Position numbers and translations under genes: made by a program. DNA of 64,000 bases from Hydrogenispora ethanolica (GTDB lineage: Bacteria > Bacillota > UBA4882 > UBA8346), in the NCBI RefSeq assembly GCF_004340685.1, contig NZ_SLUN01000002.1, forward strand, positions 186,001 through 250,000, given 5' to 3'. Every line of letters begins with the position of its first letter. Within the stretch, counting starts at the first letter, position 1. The notes below the pieces were generated by a model. That model saw nothing but the letters and a program-made list of their open reading frames with translations, was not told the origin of the DNA and did no database searches. Of this stretch, positions 51,094 through 60,094 are shown piece by piece.

Positions 51094-52842
51094 ATGGTAG
51101 TGATTCAAGGGAACGCCGGGGCGCCGGGGATCGCGGCCGGCCGGGTCCTGGTGAAACGGGCCCGGGCGGCGGCGATCGTCAGAAACGGCGTAGCCGACCG
51201 GGAACGGGAGATCGCCCGGCTGGAGGCGGCGCGCCGGGAATGCATCGCGCAGACCACTCAGATGTACGAGTACACGCTGCGGGAGATCGGGGAGCAGGAG
51301 GCGGCGATTTTCAAGGCGCACCGTCTGATGCTCCAGGATGACGAGTTCTTCGCCGAGGTCGCGGCCGCCATCCGCGCCGACGGGGTCAACGCCGAATGGG
51401 CGCTGCAAGAGGCGGAAGGACGGCTGACCGGACTCTTCGCGGGGATGGAAACAGCCTACCTGCAAGAGCGGGCCGCCGATGTGAGGGACGTCGTCCAATC
51501 CGTCATCGACAGGCTGCTCGGCGAGGGGGATGCGTGGCCGGAAACGCCGGATCAAGGCCCGCTTATCCTGGCCGCCCATGATCTGACGCCCTCGGATACG
51601 TTGAAACTGGACAAAGGGAGCCTGGCCGGGCTGCTGACCGAGGTCGGCGGAACCACTTCCCACACCGTCATCCTCGCCAAGACGCTGGGGATTCCGGCGA
51701 TCACCGGCATCAGCCGGCTGCTGGAACGGGTCCCCCATGGCGCAACCTTGATGATGGACGGGACGGCCGGCGCGGTCTACCTCGATCCGGAACCCCGGGT
51801 CCGGGAGGAGCTGCTGGCCCGCAAGGCCGCGCAGGAACGGCGGCAGCGGGCGGCGGCGGTCGTCGCCCGCCAAGCGGCGTTCACCCGGGACGGCCGGCGG
51901 ATCCGGGTCTGCGGCAACCTCGGCGACTTGGAGGAGTGCGATGCCATCCTGCAAAACGGCGGTGAAGGCATTGGTCTGTACCGCACCGAGTTTCTCTATA
52001 TGGGCCATTCGGACTATCCGTCCGAGGCGGAGCAGTTTGCTGCCTATCAGACGATCGCCCGGAAACTGCAAGGCAACGAAGTGGTGATCCGGACCCTGGA
52101 CATCGGCGGCGACAAAAAGCTCAGCTATCTGGAGCTGCCGAGGGAGGATAACCCTTTCCTCGGCTACCGGGCGATCCGGATCGGCTTGAACGAGCCGGAG
52201 CTGCTCCTGACCCAACTCCAGGCGATCCTGCGCGCCAGCGCCTTTGGAAATGTCAAAATCATGTTTCCGATGATCGTCACCCTGGAAGAACTGCTCCAGG
52301 CCAAGCGGCTGGTGGCCGAGGCCGGCCGGCAGTTGCGCCGGGAAGGAGCGGCCTTTAACGAACGGATCCCCGTCGGGATCATGATCGAAACCCCGGCGGC
52401 GGCGGTGATGGCGAGGGCGCTGGCCCGGGAGGCGGACTTTTTCAGCATTGGGTCCAATGACCTGATTCAATACGTGACCGCCGCCGACCGGCTCAATGCC
52501 AAGGTACAATATCTCTATGACCCGCGCAATCTCGCGGTGCTGCGGCTGATCCGGCAGGTCGCCGACGCCGCTCATGCGGCCGGGATTCCGGTGAGCGTCT
52601 GCGGTGAAATGGCCTCCGATGAAAAACTGCTTCCGCTGCTGGTCGGAATGGGTATCGACAAGTTCAGCGCGACCCCCAACGCCATTCCCCGCTTGAAGCT
52701 GGCCATCGGCCGGTTGAACGCGGGCGAGCTCCGGCCCGCTGCGGAGCAAATTCTGGAGTGTTCGCTCATTGACGAAGTCGAGCGGGGCCTGGCGGCACTG
52801 CACGCTCAGTACTTGGAGGACGATGTGGCGGAGCAGTGCTGA
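51094..52842 (+). CDS. ptsI: PTS enzyme I
   Basis: A 582-residue phosphoenolpyruvate-protein phosphotransferase of normal length. The HPr-binding helical domain is about 20-145. The phosphohistidine is His190 in GGTTSHTVILAKTLGIPA. The PEP-binding barrel has GEGIGLYRTEFLYM, DIGGDKKLSYL and the catalytic Cys503 in SVCGEMASD. It starts phosphate flow from PEP to the HPr of the same operon. A general enzyme I inside a sugar-specific operon suggests that this is the organism's only, or a dedicated, PTS. Confidence 0.96.
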   Translation: MVVIQGNAGAPGIAAGRVLVKRARAAAIVRNGVADREREIARLEAARRECIAQTTQMYEYTLREIGEQEAAIFKAHRLMLQDDEFFAEVAAAIRADGVNAEWALQEAEGRLTGLFAGMETAYLQERAADVRDVVQSVIDRLLGEGDAWPETPDQGPLILAAHDLTPSDTLKLDKGSLAGLLTEVGGTTSHTVILAKTLGIPAITGISRLLERVPHGATLMMDGTAGAVYLDPEPRVREELLARKAAQERRQRAAAVVARQAAFTRDGRRIRVCGNLGDLEECDAILQNGGEGIGLYRTEFLYMGHSDYPSEAEQFAAYQTIARKLQGNEVVIRTLDIGGDKKLSYLELPREDNPFLGYRAIRIGLNEPELLLTQLQAILRASAFGNVKIMFPMIVTLEELLQAKRLVAEAGRQLRREGAAFNERIPVGIMIETPAAAVMARALAREADFFSIGSNDLIQYVTAADRLNAKVQYLYDPRNLAVLRLIRQVADAAHAAGIPVSVCGEMASDEKLLPLLVGMGIDKFSATPNAIPRLKLAIGRLNAGELRPAAEQILECSLIDEVERGLAALHAQYLEDDVAEQC

Positions 52843-52862
52843 TTCGTCCGAATGATTGGCAC

Positions 52863-52894
52863 AAAAAGACCGGGCCTTTGGCTCCGGTCTTTTT
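52863..52894. terminator. Terminator of the PTS operon
   Basis: AAAAAGACCGG (52863-52873) and CCGGTCTTTTT (52884-52894) are perfect complements around a ten-base loop, 21 bases beyond ptsI. Confidence 0.92.
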
Positions 52895-53031
52895 GGCGTT
52901 ATCCCGGCCGACCTCGATGCCAATCGGGTGCACCCGGTCCATCTGGAAGTGGCTCAACATATCGGACAGGTGTTGGAGAACAGCGCGGCCGTATGCTATG
53001 GATCCTAACGTAACGATGTTCCAACACTGCG

Positions 53032-53166
53032 TTTAGAAGCCATGTGATAAAGTCCTCAAATTCGGAAATCACTCTTTCAAAGGATTAAAAATCGACTTTA
53101 TCACTTGCTTCTCTGAGCTTTTGTGTTCACCCTGGCCTTCGGACAGGGTTTATCACAACGCTTTTA
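53032..53166 (-). repeat. Dispersed TTTATCAC element, copy 4
   Basis: This reverse-oriented copy reads, on the minus strand, AGCGTTGTGATAAACCCTG, the CCCTG/CAGGG hairpin, AACACAAAAGCTCAG and the second GTGATAAAGTC...GACTTTATCAC stem. Its inside matches copy 2 (GATTTCCGAATT). It lies between the PTS terminator and a second terminator. Confidence 0.85.
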
Positions 53167-53175
53167 GCTCACCAA

Positions 53176-53222
53176 ATAAAAAGAAACCTTCGCGCCGCTG
53201 GATGGGCCGGAGGTTCTTTTTT
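53176..53222. terminator. Hairpin terminator before the GH127 locus
   Basis: AAAAAGAAACCT pairs with AGGTTCTTTTTT across an inner GCGCC/GGGCC-like stem. It lies directly after dispersed repeat copy 4. The 52843-53400 spacer otherwise shows only the LacI promoter and operator and an unassigned short reading frame at 52898-53008. Confidence 0.65.
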
Positions 53223-53307
53223 ATCCTGTTTTATTCGTGTGGCTACTTTGGAAGAGCGCGATCTCGCACTTGGGATCAGAGCAGCGCCATGCCGGCGAAC
53301 CGATCGA

Positions 53308-53380
53308 TTGAAAAAATTTTAACATTTTGGTATTTTATAGAAGGATTTCATGAAGGCGCGTGAAATAATTAATCGATTAA
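53308..53380 (+). promoter_or_regulatory. Promoter and operator of the GH127-locus LacI gene
   Basis: TTGAAA (53308-53313) and TATTTT (53331-53336) are 17 bases apart. TTAATCGATTAA (53369-53380) is a perfect 12-bp palindrome about 25 bases after the expected start of transcription. The same 12 bases occur before the GH127 gene at 54483-54494. Confidence 0.8.
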
Positions 53381-53400
53381 AATTGATTGAGGGGGCCCAC

Positions 53401-54462
53401 TTGAACATCAAGGAAATATCGAAACTGGCCCAAGTCTCGACCGCGACAGTCTCCAATGTGCTCAACAACTCGCCCAAAGTCGCCCAGGCCACCCGGGAAA
53501 GAGTGCTGCGGGTGATCCGTGAGACCCAGTACCGGCCCAGTACCATCGCCAAAAGCCTCAAAGTGAAGCGGACCAATCTGATCGGGGTGATCTCGGAGGA
53601 CATCACCGTTTTTAACACCCCGGAGATCATCAATGGCATCGATGAGTACACCGAGAACCACGGCTTTCACATCATCCTGAACAATCTGCGGCTGTATCAA
53701 CGGCTCGGCAATCATTACGCCGACACCGCCAAATACCGCAATTTCATCGCGGAAGCGGTCCAGATCCTGCTGAGCCGGCAGGTGGACGGGATTATCTATA
53801 TCGGAGCCCATTCGCGGGACATCTCGGGGATCATCGAGCACCTGCCCGTGCCCATCGTCTATACGTACTGCTATTCGGCTGGCGCGGAGGATTATGCGGT
53901 GAATTACGATGACGAGGCCGCCGCTTACGATGCGATTCAGTATCTGATCGACGCCGGGCACCGCAAGATCGGAGTCATCAGCGGCTTATACGATTCGTTG
54001 CAGAGCCAGGCGCGGTTCAAGGGCTACCAGCGGGCGCTGCTCGATTATAAGCTGTTATTCAATCCGGCCTATTTGAAGGCCGGGGACTGGGAACGGGAGT
54101 CCGGCCATGCGCTGGGCAAGGAACTTTTGACGCTGCCCGACCCGCCGACGGCGATCTTCGCCATGAACGATCTGATGGCCGGCGGGGTGATCGACGCCGC
54201 CAATGAGCTCGGGATCGCCGTTCCCGAGGGGGTTTCGCTGATCGGCTTCGATAACCGGGAGTGCAGCAAGTTTTTCGCGCCGCCCTTGACCACCATGGCC
54301 CTGCCCCTGAATGAAATGGGCAAACAAGCGGTGCAAATCTTGATGAACCGGATCGTCGGGCCGCAATCCGCAACGGACGCGCACGATGATCGCTTGAAAT
54401 GCACCCTGGTTGAACGGCAGTCCGTGGCAAAACGGGTAGTTTCCGCCGCCATGCCGGGATAG
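53401..54462 (+). CDS. LacI-family repressor of the GH127 operon
   Basis: I choose TTG at 53401, giving 353 residues: GAGGGGGC precedes it and the protein then starts NIKEISKLAQVSTATVSNVLNNS, as LacI proteins do. The ATG at 53350 would lie within about six bases of the transcription start and would place the operator inside the coding region. The hinge (PSTIAKSLKVKRT) and the effector-binding domain are complete. Its operator TTAATCGATTAA lies before itself and before the GH127 gene, so it represses both, with an arabinoside or arabinose as the probable inducer. Confidence 0.92.
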   Translation: MNIKEISKLAQVSTATVSNVLNNSPKVAQATRERVLRVIRETQYRPSTIAKSLKVKRTNLIGVISEDITVFNTPEIINGIDEYTENHGFHIILNNLRLYQRLGNHYADTAKYRNFIAEAVQILLSRQVDGIIYIGAHSRDISGIIEHLPVPIVYTYCYSAGAEDYAVNYDDEAAAYDAIQYLIDAGHRKIGVISGLYDSLQSQARFKGYQRALLDYKLLFNPAYLKAGDWERESGHALGKELLTLPDPPTAIFAMNDLMAGGVIDAANELGIAVPEGVSLIGFDNRECSKFFAPPLTTMALPLNEMGKQAVQILMNRIVGPQSATDAHDDRLKCTLVERQSVAKRVVSAAMPG

Positions 54463-54476
54463 AAATTTTTTTGCCG

Positions 54477-54494
54477 TATAATTTAATCGATTAA
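54477..54494 (+). promoter_or_regulatory. -10 box and LacI operator of the GH127 operon
   Basis: TATAAT (54477-54482) is followed with no gap by TTAATCGATTAA (54483-54494). This is identical to the operator at 53369-53380, and a bound repressor would block open-complex formation. A clear -35 box is not seen. Confidence 0.8.
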
Positions 54495-54535
54495 AACAAC
54501 TCGGGAATAAAAATCAAACATTTGGAGTGTTGACC

Positions 54536-56497
54536 GTGACCGTAAACCGCCAACTGGATTCCAAGCAACGCTTTTGGGCAATACCGCACCGGGCGGTGCA
54601 GATCGAAGACCGCTTCTGGCAACCCCGCATCGCGGGAAACCGCCGGCATTCGCTGCCCTATCAGTATCAGCAATTGCAGAGCAGCGGCGTGCTGGATAAT
54701 TTCAAACGGGTCCTCGGCCAGGCGGACGGGGCCTATGCCGGGCCCTTCTGGATGGACTCCGACGCCTATAAATGGCTGGAAGCGGCCAGCTACTCCCTGG
54801 CCACCCATCCCGATCCGGAGCTGGAGCAATGGGTGGACGATACCATCGCGCTGATCGCCGCCGCGCAGGAGCGGGACGGGTACTTGGATACTTATTTTCA
54901 GTGGGTCGAGCCGGATAAGAAATTCACCAACCTGGCCATGTGCCACGAACTATACTGCGCCGGGCATTTGTTCCAGGCGGCGGTGGCCCACTTCGAAGCC
55001 ACCGGCCGGCGGACGCTGCTGAATGTCGCCTGCCGCCTGGCCGATCATATCGACGCAATCTTCGGCCCGGGCAAATTGGAGGCGGCCGACGGCCACGAGG
55101 AGATCGAGACCGCCCTGGTCGACCTGTACCGGGTCACCGGAACCGAACGCTATTTGAACCTGGCCATCTTCTTCATCGGCCAGCGCGGCAAGGCCGATTC
55201 CCGCTTCCGGTGGGAGTTGGGCCACCTGGACGAGATCGCCGGCAAGCCCGGCAAGCCGGGACTGGTCAACCCCCAATACTACGGGAGCGATGAGCAGTAT
55301 GACGGCCGCTATGCCCAGGACCATCAGCCCGTGGCCGAACAGAGCGAGGTGGTTGGCCATGCGGTGCGGGCCATGTACTTGTACAGCGCCATGGCCGACA
55401 TCGTCGCCGAGACCGGCGACCCCCGGCTGTTGGCTGCGCTGGAACGGCTCTGGCAGAACGTCACCACGCGCCGGATGTACATTACCGGCGGGATCGGGCC
55501 TTCGAACCGCAACGAGGGATTCACCCGGGACTATGATCTCCCCAATGATACGTCCTATGCCGAAACCTGCGCCGCGGTGGGCATGATCATGTGGCAGCAC
55601 CGGATGTTGCAGCTGACCGGGGAGGGCCGTTTCGCCGATATCATGGAGCGGGTACTCTATAACGGGTTCTTGTCCGGCGTAGCGCTGGACAGCCGGAAGT
55701 TTTTCTATGACAATCCGATGCAAAGCGCGGGGGACCGGCACCGCCAGGGCTGGTTTGAGTGCGCCTGTTGCCCGCCGAATATCGCCCGGCTCCTGGCTTC
55801 CCTGGGCAAGTATCTCTATTCGCGGTGCGCGGACGGGGTAGCGGTCCATCTGTACGTGCAAGGCTCGGCGCGGGTCAGCCTGGACCAAGGCGATCCGCTC
55901 ATCCTTCATCAAACCACCGATTATCCCTGGGGGGACCGGATCCAGCTCCGGCTGGAGCTGGACCGGCCGGCCGAATTCGCGCTGCGCCTGCGGATCCCGG
56001 GCTGGTGCCGGCGCCATGGGTTGCGGGTGAATGAGGAAGCGGCGGACCCGGCTGTCGAGAACGGCTACGCCGTGCTGCGGCGGAGGTGGGAGCCAGGGGA
56101 CCGGGTGGAACTGTCCCTAGAAATGCCGGTGGAGCGGGTGGCGGCCCATCCGGCGGTCTGGCAAACCATGGGCCGGGTCGCGCTCCAGCGGGGCCCCCTG
56201 GTCTATTGCCTGGAGGAGGCCGACCACCCGGTTCCGGTGGCGCGGATCGTCCTCTCGAAAGACGCCCGGTTCACCGTCCGGTTCGACCCGGAGCTCCTGG
56301 GGGGGATCGCGCTCATCGAGGGGGAAGGGTGGGTCCCGGAACTTCAGGGCTGGGAGAATACCTTGTACCGGCCGGCCGGAGCGGAGGAGTCCTACCGGAA
56401 GATCCCCATTAAAGCCGTTCCTTATTATGCTTGGGATAACCGCGAACCCGGTTCGATGGCGGTTTGGATATCTCAGGATTTGATAAAGCAGGGATAA
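54536..56497 (+). CDS. Beta-L-arabinofuranosidase, GH127
   Basis: The GTG at 54536 (GGAG eight bases before) gives 653 residues, the normal length of HypBA1-type enzymes. The catalytic site is intact: Glu343 and Cys345 in DTSYAETCAAVG, and Cys411-Cys412 in FECACCPPN, which together hold zinc; a cysteine acts as nucleophile in this family. YRKIPIKAVPYYAWDNREPGSM is the conserved end. No signal peptide is seen, so it acts in the cytoplasm on imported beta-L-arabinofuranosides, for example from plant extensins or arabinans. The ABC importer genes follow in the same direction. Confidence 0.93.
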   Translation: MTVNRQLDSKQRFWAIPHRAVQIEDRFWQPRIAGNRRHSLPYQYQQLQSSGVLDNFKRVLGQADGAYAGPFWMDSDAYKWLEAASYSLATHPDPELEQWVDDTIALIAAAQERDGYLDTYFQWVEPDKKFTNLAMCHELYCAGHLFQAAVAHFEATGRRTLLNVACRLADHIDAIFGPGKLEAADGHEEIETALVDLYRVTGTERYLNLAIFFIGQRGKADSRFRWELGHLDEIAGKPGKPGLVNPQYYGSDEQYDGRYAQDHQPVAEQSEVVGHAVRAMYLYSAMADIVAETGDPRLLAALERLWQNVTTRRMYITGGIGPSNRNEGFTRDYDLPNDTSYAETCAAVGMIMWQHRMLQLTGEGRFADIMERVLYNGFLSGVALDSRKFFYDNPMQSAGDRHRQGWFECACCPPNIARLLASLGKYLYSRCADGVAVHLYVQGSARVSLDQGDPLILHQTTDYPWGDRIQLRLELDRPAEFALRLRIPGWCRRHGLRVNEEAADPAVENGYAVLRRRWEPGDRVELSLEMPVERVAAHPAVWQTMGRVALQRGPLVYCLEEADHPVPVARIVLSKDARFTVRFDPELLGGIALIEGEGWVPELQGWENTLYRPAGAEESYRKIPIKAVPYYAWDNREPGSMAVWISQDLIKQG

Positions 56498-56597
56498 CGA
56501 ACCCGACGGTCGGGAAACGGAAGGGAGGGATCAATCCTCAAAAAGGGTTTTTCCAGGGGATTCATAAAAAATAAACCAATTAAGGGAGGAAGATTTC

Positions 56598-57938
56598 ATG
56601 GTCCATTGCAGACGCTGGTTTCTGGTGTGCTTAGTGATCGCGATGATCGCCGTCTCGGCCACGGCTTTTGCCGCCAAGACCGAGATTACTTACATGGCCT
56701 GGTACAATACGACCGAGTCCGAAGCGGCGGATATCCAAAAGACCCTCGACAAGTTCAACGCGTCCCATGACGGGATCCATGTCACCCTGATCGCCGTTAG
56801 CCGCGCCGACTACGAGACCAAGCTGAACACGATGGCCGCCGCCAAACAGCTCCCCGATACCTGCATGATGGCGGAGCCGATGACCATCCGTTACGCCGCC
56901 GCCGGCCTCCTGGCCGATGTGGGCGATATGTATAAGCCCGACGAGCGGCCCCTCAAATCCCTGGCCTTTACCTACAAGGGCAAAACGGTCGGCTACAGCT
57001 GCGCCAATGAAGTCCTGTTGCTCTATTATAACAAAAAGCTCTTCGACGCCGCCAAGCTGCCGTATCCGCCGGCCAGCGCCGACAAGGCCTGGACCTGGAA
57101 GCAGTTCGTCGAGGTCGCCAAAAAACTGACCAAGGACAAGAACGGTAAAACCCCGAACGATCCCGGCTTTGATGCGAAGAATATCGTCACCTACGGCGCG
57201 GACTTCAACCGGCTCTCCTGGATGTGGCCGGTGCTGGCGGTCTCCAACGGCGGCGGCGTGATGAGCCCCGACGGCCAGAAGCTGCTCCTGGGAACCCCGC
57301 AGACCGTTCAGGCGCTCCAGGCCATCGCCGACCTCTATCTCAAAGACAAAGTGGCGCCGTCGATCGGCGACAAGAACAACATGCCCAGTCTGGACGTGAC
57401 CCTGCTCACCGGCAAAGTGGCCATGGCCACCAGCGGCCAGTGGGAGATCGGCGTTTCCCTGAAAAACTCGCTCAAGGACGGCCTGCAGTACGGAGTGGGC
57501 GTCCTGCCGAGGATGAAGAAGGCGGTCACCTACAACACCGGCGGACCGTTCGTCGTCTTCAACAGCTCCAAGAACCTCCCCGCTGCCAAGACCTTCGTGC
57601 GCTGGATCAGCGACGAGGATAACGGCTGGGATCTGATCACCGGCGGCATCTGGATGCCGGTCTCCGCCAAATGGTACGCCAGCGACGAGGCGATCCGGAA
57701 ATGGGCCGACAACCCCGTCCATCCGCCGTACGCCCAGTACAAAACGGCGGTCGTCGACTACGCCATGAACAATGCGGTGCAGGTGCCCTGGTATTACTTC
57801 CCGAGCTTCGACAAACTGAACGATCTGATCGATTCGGGAATGGACCAGGTTTGGAACGGCAAGCTGACCGCCAAGCAATACATCACCAGAATCCTGCCCA
57901 GAGTGAAACGGCTGTTCGAGGAGAACCGGCCGAAGTAA
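56598..57938 (+). CDS. Sugar ABC transporter solute-binding protein
   Basis: A 446-residue family 1 binding protein with AAGGGAGGAAG before its ATG. The signal peptide MVHCRRWFLVCLVIAMIAVSATAFAA ends in a type I site; no lipobox cysteine follows. The mature protein starts with KTEITYMAWYNT and has the typical ANEVLLLYYNKKLFDAA and hinge regions. It should bind arabino-oligosaccharides released outside the cell and hand them to the two permeases. No ATPase gene is in the operon, so a shared MsmK-type ATPase encoded elsewhere is expected. Confidence 0.93.
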   Translation: MVHCRRWFLVCLVIAMIAVSATAFAAKTEITYMAWYNTTESEAADIQKTLDKFNASHDGIHVTLIAVSRADYETKLNTMAAAKQLPDTCMMAEPMTIRYAAAGLLADVGDMYKPDERPLKSLAFTYKGKTVGYSCANEVLLLYYNKKLFDAAKLPYPPASADKAWTWKQFVEVAKKLTKDKNGKTPNDPGFDAKNIVTYGADFNRLSWMWPVLAVSNGGGVMSPDGQKLLLGTPQTVQALQAIADLYLKDKVAPSIGDKNNMPSLDVTLLTGKVAMATSGQWEIGVSLKNSLKDGLQYGVGVLPRMKKAVTYNTGGPFVVFNSSKNLPAAKTFVRWISDEDNGWDLITGGIWMPVSAKWYASDEAIRKWADNPVHPPYAQYKTAVVDYAMNNAVQVPWYYFPSFDKLNDLIDSGMDQVWNGKLTAKQYITRILPRVKRLFEENRPK

Positions 57939-58091
57939 CCCTCGGCTTTGCAGACGCTCCGGTTATCCTCTTCCGCCGGGGAGCGGAAGAGGATAACGGC
58001 GCTGCCGCTCCCCGCCCGGACGGGATCCCGGCGGAACTTTGAGAGCGGTAGGCCCATTATCAATTCTGGCATCGTCACTGGAGTGAATGAA

Positions 58092-58982
58092 ATGAGACGA
58101 ACCAAGCTGCAACGGCATAACGCCGTCACCGCTTATCTGTTTTTGACCCCGGCCATTCTGGGGCTGCTCTTTTTGACCATCCTGCCCACGCTGGGAGTGA
58201 TCGGCATCAGCCTGACCGACTGGTCGGGACTGGAGCCGCCCGCCTTCATCGGGCTCGCCAATTACCTGGAGATCTTCACCAGCGATTTTTACTTTCAGAG
58301 TTCGGTCGTGGCGACGCTGTATTTTGCCGTCGGGGCGGTGCTGACCGGCATCGTCTATTCATTCTGCATGGCCCTGATGCTCAATCAGCCGCTCCCCGGC
58401 CGCGGCGTCTGGCGCTCGATCCTCTTTTTGCCCTATATTGTGCCGGTCATCGGCTCCAGCATCGTCTGGTCCTGGATGTACGAGGCCAATTTCGGGGTTT
58501 TCAACTATGTCCTGAACCTGCTGGGATTCGACAAGATCCAATGGCTTCAGGACGAGCGGATGGCCATGCCTTCGATCATTCTGATGATGGTCTGGATGAG
58601 CGGCAACCTGATCGTCATCTTTCTGGCCGGCCTGCAAGGAGTGCCCAAGACCTATCTGGAGGCGGTGGAGGTCGACGGCGGCAACTTCTGGCATAAGTTC
58701 CGGCACGTCACGGTGCCGATGATGTCGCCGGTGATCTTCTACAATTTCCTGATGAGCCTCATCGCCAACCTGCAGGTCTTTGTGCCCGCTTACGCCATGA
58801 CCAAGGGCGGGCCGAGCGATTCCACGCTATTCATGGTCTATCTAATTTACCGGGAAGGCTTCATGCGCAACAACTTCGGCCACGCCAGCGCGTTGTCGGT
58901 GCTCTTTTTCCTGTTTATCGCGGCATTGACCGCGTTCATCTTCGCTACCTCCAGGTTTTGGACATTTTATCAATCGGAGTGA
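58092..58982 (+). CDS. Sugar ABC transporter permease 1 (UgpA/MalF-type)
   Basis: The ATG at 58092 (GGAG upstream) gives 296 residues with six membrane segments: YLFLTPAILGLLFLTILPTLG opens and ALSVLFFLFIAALTAFIF closes. The ATPase-contact EAA loop is YLEAVEVDGGNFWHKFRHVTVPM. It forms half of the sugar channel. It follows the binding-protein gene after about 150 bases. Confidence 0.94.
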   Translation: MRRTKLQRHNAVTAYLFLTPAILGLLFLTILPTLGVIGISLTDWSGLEPPAFIGLANYLEIFTSDFYFQSSVVATLYFAVGAVLTGIVYSFCMALMLNQPLPGRGVWRSILFLPYIVPVIGSSIVWSWMYEANFGVFNYVLNLLGFDKIQWLQDERMAMPSIILMMVWMSGNLIVIFLAGLQGVPKTYLEAVEVDGGNFWHKFRHVTVPMMSPVIFYNFLMSLIANLQVFVPAYAMTKGGPSDSTLFMVYLIYREGFMRNNFGHASALSVLFFLFIAALTAFIFATSRFWTFYQSE

Positions 58983-58994
58983 GGTAAAAACGGC

Positions 58995-59828
58995 ATGCAT
59001 ACGACAAAAAAGTTTTGGTACCGGGCCAATACCGTTCTGGTGGTCATCGTCGCGGCGCTGGTCGTCTTCCCGTTCTTCTGGATGGTGCGGTCCTCCCTGA
59101 TGTCGAATCTGGAGATCAACCAGTATCCGCCGTTGCTGCTGCCGCACCACTGGCGGTTCGATAATTATCCCTACACCCTGTCGGTCTTTCCCTTCGGGCG
59201 GTACTTCCTCAATACGCTGACCATCGCCCTGCCCGCCGTCGCCGGAGTGCTGCTCACCGCGACGCTGGCGGCTTACAGCTTCGCGCGGCTCGATTTTCCG
59301 CTGAAGCGATTCTGGTTCGCGCTGGTCATCGGGAGCATGCTGATGCCGGGGGCGGTGCTGATCATCCCCATCTTCATGGGGTGGAGCGCGATCGGCTTCG
59401 GCAACAGCTATATTCCGCTCATCGTCCCGCATTTTCTGGGCGGCGGCGCCCTGAACATTTTTTTGATCCGGCAGTTTTTGATGACCATCCCCCGGGAATT
59501 GGACGAGGCCGCCTATATGGACGGCGCCAGCCACGCGCGGATCCTCTTCCGGATCCTGCTGCCCCTGATCAAGCCGGTCCTGATCACGGTGGGCCTTTTC
59601 ACCTTCATCCTGATGTGGAACGACTTGATGGGGCCGCTGATCTACATCTCCAGGAACGAGATGAACACCGTCTCCCAGGCGCTGGCCAACTTCAGATCGG
59701 GGTTCGGAACCGATTGGAAGGCGATCATGGCCGCCTCCACCCTGTCGATCATCCCCAGCGTCATCCTGTACTTCGTCGGCCAGAAGTATTTCGTGGAAGG
59801 CATCGTGCTGTCGGGATTGAAAGGTTAG
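58995..59828 (+). CDS. Sugar ABC transporter permease 2 (UgpE/MalG-type)
   Basis: A 277-residue permease, 12 bases after permease 1. Six membrane segments; the EAA loop is ELDEAAYMDGASHARILFRILLPL. The end GQKYFVEGIVLSGLKG is the classic MalG-type C-terminus. It completes the importer of the GH127 operon, and a strong terminator follows. Confidence 0.95.
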   Translation: MHTTKKFWYRANTVLVVIVAALVVFPFFWMVRSSLMSNLEINQYPPLLLPHHWRFDNYPYTLSVFPFGRYFLNTLTIALPAVAGVLLTATLAAYSFARLDFPLKRFWFALVIGSMLMPGAVLIIPIFMGWSAIGFGNSYIPLIVPHFLGGGALNIFLIRQFLMTIPRELDEAAYMDGASHARILFRILLPLIKPVLITVGLFTFILMWNDLMGPLIYISRNEMNTVSQALANFRSGFGTDWKAIMAASTLSIIPSVILYFVGQKYFVEGIVLSGLKG

Positions 59829-59866
59829 CCGGCCGGTGCCCCTTCGAAGTTACGTTTGCACCCCGA

Positions 59867-59910
59867 CCGTCCCGCCCATCCGGCCTTCCGGATGGGCGGG
59901 ACGGTTTTTT
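59867..59910 (+). terminator. Strong terminator of the GH127 operon
   Basis: CCGTCCCGCCCATCCGG (59867-59883) pairs perfectly with CCGGATGGGCGGGACGG (59888-59904) around CCTT, followed by TTTTTT. A further small hairpin GAGAGCTC...GGGCTCTC lies at 60031-60052. Confidence 0.95.
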
Positions 59911-60094
59911 ATGGGGCGGGAGGGGTCCGGCGGGGCTGGGAGTTGGGGATGTTTCCGCATTGGTTGGCGGATGCTTCCCTTGGCAAGAGGCCGGCGCTGA
60001 AGTTCGGCGGAATTGAACCGGGTGATTGCAGAGAGCTCACATGATGGGCTCTCTTTACCTCTTTTAGTGGCTAAGTGATCGGATTGCGGAGCTG

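Noticed and set aside
52898-53008. Possible protein fragment ending in ENSAAVCYGS
   Set aside because: The frame VHPVHLEVAQHIGQVLENSA looks protein-like and may be the tail of a lost gene, but it has no start, follows a terminator directly and matches no family I can name.
53350-53400. Upstream ATG start of the GH127-locus LacI gene
   Set aside because: It would start about six bases after the predicted transcription start and include the operator in the coding sequence; TTG 53401 has its own ribosome site and the usual N-terminus.
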